A DNA stretch of 10,686 nt, taken from the NCBI GenBank assembly GCA_002354135.1, contig DEKZ01000375.1, positions 461-11,146 on the forward strand, in the 5' to 3' direction. Each line of letters starts with the position of its first letter. Position 1 is the first letter of the stretch. Source of the stretch: Massilia sp. UBA2709 (GTDB lineage Bacteria; Pseudomonadota; Gammaproteobacteria; Burkholderiales; Burkholderiaceae_D). A program made the position numbers and the translations under genes. Shown in pieces: positions 6,198 through 10,686 of this stretch. The notes below the pieces were generated by a model, which saw only the letters and a program-made list of their open reading frames with translations, was not told the origin of the DNA and did not search any database.

Positions 6198-6807
6198 ACG
6201 CGCTCCCGCCACGAACGAGCGTCAGCGCGACGCCAAACGTCGGGGACGCTGGAAGCTGCTGGCGGTGCTGCTGGTGTGCGCCGCGCCCATCATCGCCTCC
6301 TACCTGAGCTACTACGTCATCAAGCCGGAAGGGCGCACCAACTACGGCACCCTCATCGACCAGCCCAGCCATCCGATGCCGAAGCTCTCCAGCACCACAC
6401 TCGACGGCCGTCCGGAAACGCTGGAGAACTATGCCGGCAAGTGGATCATGGTGAAAGTCGGCGGTGGCGATTGCGACAAGGCCTGCCAGGACCAGCTCTA
6501 CGCGATGCGCCAGCTACGCACCATGCAGGGCAAGAACATGGACCGCGTCGAGCGCGTCTGGCTCGTCACCGACGCGCAGCCGATCGACACCATGCTGATC
6601 CGCATGTACGACGACATGCACATCCTGCGCGTGAAGCCCGAGGAACTGGCGAAGTGGCTGCCGGTGGAGCAGGGCGGCAAGCTGGAAGACCACATCTTCC
6701 TGGTCGACCCGCGCAGCAACCTGATGATGCGCTTCCCGAAGAACCCCGAGCCCCAGCGTGTGCACAAAGACATCGCCAAGCTGCTCAGGGCCTCGGCGAT
6801 CGGATAA
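6175..6807 (+). CDS. SCO-like thioredoxin-fold membrane protein (candidate copper chaperone)
   Basis: The protein, 210 residues from a GTG, has a basic cytoplasmic N-terminus, one membrane helix (about 27-48) and a periplasmic domain. It resembles a reduced SCO domain: LSSTTLDGRPETLENYAGKW (71-90) fits the strand-turn before the active site, VGGGDCDKAC (95-104) gives a CxxxC pair at Cys100 and Cys104, and EDHIFLVDP (171-179) supplies His173 where SCO proteins have DHTxxxxxxD. All three copper ligands of SCO1 therefore have counterparts. The Pro after the second Cys of SCO (CPxxCP) is missing and the Cys-His spacing is shorter (73 versus 89 in the SCO of this window). Between SURF1 and ctaA, a role in CuA delivery or thiol reduction of CoxB is likely but inferred. 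An in-frame TTG at 6190 is an alternative start. Confidence 0.8.
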   Translation: MEENKLSERAPATNERQRDAKRRGRWKLLAVLLVCAAPIIASYLSYYVIKPEGRTNYGTLIDQPSHPMPKLSSTTLDGRPETLENYAGKWIMVKVGGGDCDKACQDQLYAMRQLRTMQGKNMDRVERVWLVTDAQPIDTMLIRMYDDMHILRVKPEELAKWLPVEQGGKLEDHIFLVDPRSNLMMRFPKNPEPQRVHKDIAKLLRASAIG

Positions 6808-6810
6808 GCC

Positions 6811-7959
6811 ATGCACCCGTCCACCCTGTTCCAGCTGGCCCTGATGGGCCTGCTCGTGGCCAGCATTCCGCTGACCATGGTCTGGCTGTCGTCCGACGCC
6901 AACAAATACCGCAAGCTCGTGTGGGTGATGGCCTTCCTCACCTTCGACCTGATCGTGTTCGGCGGTTTTACCCGCCTGACCGACTCCGGCCTGGGCTGCC
7001 CCGACTGGCCGGGCTGCTACGGCGCCGCCAATCCCTTCATCGCCCACGAACACATCGCGGCGGCCGAGGCGCTGATGCCGACCGGCCCGGTGACGAAAGT
7101 GAAAGCCTGGATCGAAATGATCCACCGCTACCTGGCGATGGGCATCGGCGTGCTGATCATGGCGCTGATGTTCCAGGCCTTCCGCCAATGGAAAAAGACC
7201 CGGCTCGACGCCTTCAAGCCGGCGATGCCGGTGGCCCTGTTCCTCTTCGTCTGCGTGCAGGGCGCCTTCGGCGCCTGGACCGTGACCATGAAGCTGCAGC
7301 CGGTCATCGTCACCATCCACCTGCTGCTGGGCATGACCCTGCTGGCGATGCTGGTCTGGCTGGGCGGGCGCGAAGACTACCTGATGAAGCCGCCCGCGCC
7401 GGTGCGCGATCTTGCCGGCTTGCGTTCCCTGCGCACGCTGGCGCTGGTGGCCGCCGTAGTCCTGGTCGTGCAGATCGCGCTCGGCGGGTGGGTGAGCACT
7501 AACTATGCAACCCTGGCCTGCGACGAATTCCCGCTCTGCGACGGCAAGCTGGTGCCGGAAATGGACTTCGAGCATGGCTTCACGCTGTGGCGCGAACTGG
7601 GCAAGACCGCCGCCGGCCACTACCTGCAGTTCTCGGCCCTGGTGGCGATCCACTGGGTGCACCGCAACTTCGCGCTCGTCGTGACGGTCGTGCTGGGCCT
7701 GGCCGCCTGGCGCGCGATGCGCCAGCCTCAACTGCGCAAGACGGGGAAGATGCTCGGCGCCGTGCTGCTTGTCCAACTGTTCACGGGTGTGGCGACGGTG
7801 TTCTTTGATTTCCCACTTGCCATTGCCGTGTTGCATAACGCCGGGGCCGCTCTCCTCGTACTGACGGTGACCATGTTAAACTACAAGGTCAAGTATCTTC
7901 TCGAAGTGTCGCAGCGCACGCCCGCGAATGCGGACGCCCCTGTGAACTCGTATCGATGA
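6811..7959 (+). CDS. ctaA: heme A synthase (COX15/CtaA)
   Basis: CtaA oxidises the C8 methyl of heme O to the formyl group of heme A, the cofactor of CoxA. The 382-residue protein has about eight membrane helices in two similar halves, as in the COX15 type. Visible motifs are GGFTRLTDSGLGCPDWPGCYG (51-71) with Cys63 and Cys69, Glu102 and His105 in EMIHRYLA, His170, a second Cys pair at Cys237 and Cys243 (ACDEFPLC), His281/His284 in HWVHR, and His342. These histidines are the expected heme ligands of the two halves. The start is 3 nt after the SCO-like gene. Its end overlaps the ctaB start by four bases (ATGA), tying the two heme-modifying enzymes together in translation. Confidence 0.95.
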   Translation: MHPSTLFQLALMGLLVASIPLTMVWLSSDANKYRKLVWVMAFLTFDLIVFGGFTRLTDSGLGCPDWPGCYGAANPFIAHEHIAAAEALMPTGPVTKVKAWIEMIHRYLAMGIGVLIMALMFQAFRQWKKTRLDAFKPAMPVALFLFVCVQGAFGAWTVTMKLQPVIVTIHLLLGMTLLAMLVWLGGREDYLMKPPAPVRDLAGLRSLRTLALVAAVVLVVQIALGGWVSTNYATLACDEFPLCDGKLVPEMDFEHGFTLWRELGKTAAGHYLQFSALVAIHWVHRNFALVVTVVLGLAAWRAMRQPQLRKTGKMLGAVLLVQLFTGVATVFFDFPLAIAVLHNAGAALLVLTVTMLNYKVKYLLEVSQRTPANADAPVNSYR

Positions 7960-8846
7960 CCACCCAGACCGTACTCCAACCGACCAGCCGGATCGCCCAA
8001 TACTGGACGCTGACCAAGCCCCGGGTAACCCAGCTTGCCGTCTTTTGCGCCGTCATCGGCATGTTCCTGGCCACCGAAGGCTTTCCCGGCTGGCGCGCCC
8101 TGATTGCCGGCACGGCCGGCATCTGGCTGCTGGCCGGCGCCGCCTTTGCCGTGAACTGCCTGATCGAGGCCGAGATCGACGCGCGCATGGCCCGCACCGC
8201 GCGCCGCGCCACCGCGCGCGGCGAACTGACGCGCAACCAGACCCTTGTCTTTTCCGCCGTCATCGGCGGCCTCGGCATGTGGATCCTGTACGCCCTCGTC
8301 AATCCGCTGACCATGTGGCTGACCTTCTTCACCTTCGTCGGTTATGCGGTCATCTACACCATCTACCTGAAGCCGGCCACGCCGCAGAACATCGTCATCG
8401 GCGGCCTGTCGGGCGCGATGCCGCCGGCGCTGGGCTGGGCCGCGGTCGCGGGTGAGGTGCCGATGCAGGCCTGGCTGCTGGTGCTGATCATCTTCGTCTG
8501 GACCCCGCCGCACTTCTGGGCGCTGGCCATGTACCGGCGCGAAGACTACGCGCGCTCGGGCCTGCCGATGCTGCCGATCACCCACGGCATGGCCTATACC
8601 GGCCAGCAGGTCTGGCTGTATTCGCTGGCCCTGGCCGCCACGACCCTGCTGCCCTACGCCGTGCGCATGAGCGGCCTGATCTACCTGGCGGCCGCCATCG
8701 TCCTGAACGCGATCTTCCTGCGCCACGCCTGGCGCGTGCACAAGCACTACAGCGACCAGGTGGCGCGCAAGGCCTTTGCCTACTCGGTCCTCTACCTGTC
8801 GCTGCTGTTCGCGGCGCTGCTGGTCGACCATTACTTCAGGTTCTGA
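7956..8846 (+). CDS. ctaB: protoheme IX farnesyltransferase (heme O synthase, COX10/CtaB)
   Basis: CtaB transfers a farnesyl group from farnesyl diphosphate to heme B, making heme O for CtaA. The 296-residue UbiA-superfamily membrane protein has about nine helices. The first Mg-diphosphate motif is at 67-81 as NCLIEAEIDARMART, where Glu71 replaces the usual first Asp and Asp75 is kept; Ala85 stands where Pro usually follows the next Arg. Other landmarks are LKPATPQNIVIGGLSGAMPP (138-157), the WTPPHFWALA signature (182-191) and the second acidic motif YRREDYARSGLPMLP (193-207). The Asp-to-Glu change is conservative and may be normal in this lineage. Its ATG overlaps the ctaA stop; the sco gene begins 2 nt after its own stop. 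Confidence 0.96.
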   Translation: MTTQTVLQPTSRIAQYWTLTKPRVTQLAVFCAVIGMFLATEGFPGWRALIAGTAGIWLLAGAAFAVNCLIEAEIDARMARTARRATARGELTRNQTLVFSAVIGGLGMWILYALVNPLTMWLTFFTFVGYAVIYTIYLKPATPQNIVIGGLSGAMPPALGWAAVAGEVPMQAWLLVLIIFVWTPPHFWALAMYRREDYARSGLPMLPITHGMAYTGQQVWLYSLALAATTLLPYAVRMSGLIYLAAAIVLNAIFLRHAWRVHKHYSDQVARKAFAYSVLYLSLLFAALLVDHYFRF

Positions 8847-8848
8847 CG

Positions 8849-9436
8849 ATGAAAAAACTCCTGACTGCAGCGATGCTTGCCACCGCGCTGCTGGCCGCCG
8901 GCTGCGACAAACTGTCGTCGCGCCCGGCCGTTTTCCAGAATACCGACCTGACCGGGCTCGACTACGCCAAGGGTTTCTCGCTGACGGATCACACCGGCAA
9001 GCCGCGCACCCTGGCCGACTTCCGCGGCAAGCTGGTGGTGCTGTTCTTCGGCTACACCCAGTGCCCCGACGTTTGCCCGACCACGATGGCCGAGATGGCC
9101 GCCGTGATGAAGGAACTCGGCCCGTCCGCCAAGGACGTGCAGGTGCTGTTCGTCACGCTGGACCCCGAGCGCGATACCCAGGACGTGCTGGCGCACTACG
9201 TGCCGGCCTTCGACCCAAGCTTCATCGGCCTGCGCGGCACGCCGGAACAGACGGCGCAGACCGCCAAGGAGTTCAAGGTCTTCGTCTCGAAAGTGCCGGG
9301 CAGCAGCCCCGACACCTACACGGTCGACCACACGGCCGGCAGCTATGTTTTCGACAAGGAAGGCAAGCTGCGCCTGTTCATCCGCCATGGCGGCGGACCC
9401 GCGCCCATCGTCCACGACCTGCGCCAGCTGCTATGA
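8849..9436 (+). CDS. sco: SCO1/SenC family copper chaperone lipoprotein
   Basis: SCO proteins deliver copper to, or keep reduced, the CuA cysteines of CoxB. The 195-residue protein starts with a lipoprotein signal whose lipobox is LAAGC (Cys19), so it should be anchored to a membrane facing the periplasm. The thioredoxin-fold domain shows FFGYTQCPDVCPTTMAEM (66-83) with copper ligands Cys72 and Cys76, VTLDPERDT (102-110), and the third ligand His161 in VDHTAGSYVFD (159-169). All key residues are present and the length is typical. It is the last gene of the assembly operon; several stop codons in different frames follow its TGA, and a large inverted-repeat element begins 5 nt later. Confidence 0.95.
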   Translation: MKKLLTAAMLATALLAAGCDKLSSRPAVFQNTDLTGLDYAKGFSLTDHTGKPRTLADFRGKLVVLFFGYTQCPDVCPTTMAEMAAVMKELGPSAKDVQVLFVTLDPERDTQDVLAHYVPAFDPSFIGLRGTPEQTAQTAKEFKVFVSKVPGSSPDTYTVDHTAGSYVFDKEGKLRLFIRHGGGPAPIVHDLRQLL

Positions 9437-9440
9437 TGTA

Positions 9441-9564
9441 ATAAGGAACCGCGCAAACCTACTGCGCGTCGGATATTTGCGCTGCGATGCTCGCTGTACT
9501 TAAGTACAGCTGCGCTTCTCCCGCAAATCTCCTTCCGCTCGCTACGGTTTTCGCGGCCCCTTAA
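9441..9564. repeat. 124-bp symmetric inverted-repeat element between sco and the transporter gene
   Basis: The outer arms ATAAGGAACCGCGCAAACC (9441-9459) and 9546-9564 are inverted complements at 15 of 19 positions. Inside them ATTTGCG (9475-9481) pairs with CGCAAAT (9522-9528), exactly symmetric about the centre. The core GCTGTACTTAAGTACAGC (9493-9510) is a perfect 18-bp palindrome. A separate small hairpin, CGCGCA/TGCGCG (9450-9455 and 9463-9468), sits in the left arm. The symmetry suggests a dispersed palindromic or MITE-like element that may also end transcription of the assembly operon, though no T run follows. Whether it recurs in a genome was not testable here. Confidence 0.6.
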
Positions 9565-9581
9565 ACAACTTCAGGGACGGC

Positions 9582-10661
9582 ATGGACTCACGCCCAGGCA
9601 GGAACTACACCCGCATCGCCACCGTCGTCCTGCTCACGCTGGGCTGCCTGTTCGTCCTGAAGCCCTTCCTGCCGGCGATCCTGTTCGCGGCCGCCGTCGT
9701 CATCTCTTCCTGGCCCCTGTACCTGCGCCTGCTCGGCGCCATGCAGGGCCGGCGCACGCTGGCGGCGCTGACGATGACGCTGTCGCTCACCCTGCTCGTC
9801 ATCATCCCGCTGGCCATCGTCGCCTACAACCTGGCCGACGACGTCGCCACCACCTTCGGCCAGATACGCTATGCGCTCGAGCATGGCGAATTGCTGCCCC
9901 CGAGCTGGGTCAGAGACTTGCCCTTCCTCGGCGAAACAATCGACACCTACCTGCGCCAGCTGGTCGCCAGCCGCGAGCAGATGCTAGCCCTGGCCCAGCG
10001 CATGGTCGAACCGGCGCGGCACTGGCTGATGGCCGGCGGCATCATGCTCGGCACCGGCGTCGTGCAGATGAGCCTGGCCGCCTTCGTCAGCTTCTTCCTC
10101 TACCGCGACGGCAAGACCCTCACCGCCGTGGTCGCCGTCGCGATGGTCAAGGTGATGGGCGAGGGCGCCGAATCGGTGTCCGACACCGTCAGCCAGACCG
10201 TGCGCAGCGTCATGTACGGCCTGCTCGGCACCGCGCTGGCCCAGGCCCTGGTGGCGGCGATCGGCTTCTTCATCGCCGGCGTGCCGGCGGTGCCGCTGCT
10301 GTCGGTATTGGTGTTCCTGCTGTCGCTGATTCCGGTCGGCCCGCCCCTAGTCTGGGGCAGCGCGGCGGTCTGGCTGTTCTCCCAGGGCGAAACCGGCTGG
10401 GGCATCTTCATGGTGATCTGGGGCACGGTATTGATCAGTGGCGTCGACAACGTGGTGCGGCCCATGCTGATCAGCCGCGGCACCAGCCTGCCTTTCCTGC
10501 TCACCCTGCTGGGCGTGCTGGGCGGCGTGATCGCCTTCGGCTTCGTCGGCATGTTCATCGGCCCGGTGCTGCTGGCCGTGGGTTACTCATTGATGAGCGA
10601 TTGGACCGGCACGCGCGACCCCATCGCGCGCCAGAATAATGAGCAGGTGACGGAGCCGTAG
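9582..10661 (+). CDS. AI-2E/PerM family transporter-like membrane protein
   Basis: This 359-residue protein belongs to the AI-2E transporter (PerM, UPF0118) family. Members span the membrane about seven to eight times; a few are reported to export small molecules or act as Na+/H+ antiporters, and most have unknown substrates. Visible family features are two N-terminal helices (about 12-43), a third helix (about 60-82), a long amphipathic middle region (about 85-145), the SLIPVGPP motif (248-255), GVDNVVRPML (287-296) and the C-terminal GFVGMFIGPVLLAVGYSL block (320-337). AGGGA at 9573-9577 lies just before the ATG. It follows the 124-bp repeat element and has no evident tie to the oxidase, so I read it as a separate transcription unit. 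The substrate cannot be inferred from the sequence. Confidence 0.9.
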   Translation: MDSRPGRNYTRIATVVLLTLGCLFVLKPFLPAILFAAAVVISSWPLYLRLLGAMQGRRTLAALTMTLSLTLLVIIPLAIVAYNLADDVATTFGQIRYALEHGELLPPSWVRDLPFLGETIDTYLRQLVASREQMLALAQRMVEPARHWLMAGGIMLGTGVVQMSLAAFVSFFLYRDGKTLTAVVAVAMVKVMGEGAESVSDTVSQTVRSVMYGLLGTALAQALVAAIGFFIAGVPAVPLLSVLVFLLSLIPVGPPLVWGSAAVWLFSQGETGWGIFMVIWGTVLISGVDNVVRPMLISRGTSLPFLLTLLGVLGGVIAFGFVGMFIGPVLLAVGYSLMSDWTGTRDPIARQNNEQVTEP

Positions 10662-10686
10662 GGGGGGGGGCCCCGGCCCCCCCGCC
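10661..10686. other. G/C homopolymer tract at the window end
   Basis: Ten G (10661-10670, the first being the last base of the TAG stop) are followed by four C, two G, seven C and GCC. Nothing else in the window resembles it. It could be a contig-end or sequencing artefact, or a real GC-only hairpin; I favour artefact. Confidence 0.6.

Noticed and set aside
6514..7836. Minus-strand open frame of 440 codons opposite ctaA
   Set aside because: His/Gln/Gly-rich shadow of the ctaA coding strand, with no recognisable family.
8160..8215. Loss of the first acidic residue in the CtaB NxxxD motif
   Set aside because: The replacement is Glu, Asp75 and the second acidic motif are intact, and the rest of the protein is well conserved, so inactivation is not supported.
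9450..9468. Small hairpin CGCGCA/TGCGCG as a classical terminator for sco
   Set aside because: The stem is only 6 bp and no T run follows; it is better read as part of the larger inverted-repeat element.
1..10686. CRISPR arrays, tRNA or rRNA genes, transposases, phage genes or toxin-antitoxin pairs
   Set aside because: No regularly spaced direct repeats, RNA gene signatures or mobile-element proteins were seen on either strand.

Overview
The window is about 10.7 kb of GC-rich DNA carrying a complete aa3-type cytochrome c oxidase locus: the structural genes, the copper and heme-a assembly genes, and one unrelated transporter gene at the right end. The gene order and small accessory genes (CoxB with a fused cytochrome c domain, CoxA, a 38-residue small protein, Cox11, DUF2970, CoxC, an opposite-strand DUF2909 gene, SURF1, a SCO-like membrane protein, COX15, COX10, SCO) match my memory of Burkholderiales. 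The His-rich CoxA N-terminus and the style of the repeats suggest Oxalobacteraceae (Massilia or a relative). That placement is from family knowledge, not from a search.

Layout. Bases 1-466 hold no convincing gene: a possible tail of an upstream reading frame, then a strong sigma-70-like promoter (163-192) with an inverted repeat over its -35 box, then a leader of about 270 nt. Bases 467-5119 form a tight forward operon: coxB, coxA, small assembly protein, ctaG (Cox11), DUF2970, coxC. It ends at a 14-bp hairpin terminator (5145-5175). A two-helix DUF2909 gene runs toward this terminator on the minus strand (5191-5391). Only 35 nt from its start, the second forward operon begins: SURF1, SCO-like protein, ctaA (COX15), ctaB (COX10), sco (5427-9436). 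Most of its junctions overlap or lie within a few bases. A 124-bp inverted-repeat element fills the gap at 9441-9564. An AI-2E/PerM-family membrane protein follows (9582-10661). The window ends in a G/C homopolymer tract that looks artificial.

How the genes fit together. CtaB converts heme B to heme O and CtaA converts heme O to heme A for CoxA. SURF1 helps heme a3 insertion. Cox11 delivers copper to CuB in CoxA, and SCO proteins serve CuA in CoxB. CoxA, CoxB and CoxC are the catalytic core; the c-type domain on CoxB is the likely electron entry point. The DUF2970, DUF2909 and 38-residue proteins are small membrane proteins with no established mechanism.

This is mostly an ordinary, well-conserved respiratory locus, and I see no wholly new system. 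The points most worth a second look are: the SCO-like protein between SURF1 and ctaA that keeps a CxxxC and a distal His, a repeat with a perfect palindrome carried in frame inside SURF1, the 124-bp symmetric element after sco, the His/Asp-rich tail of CoxA, and the inverted repeat on the cox promoter.
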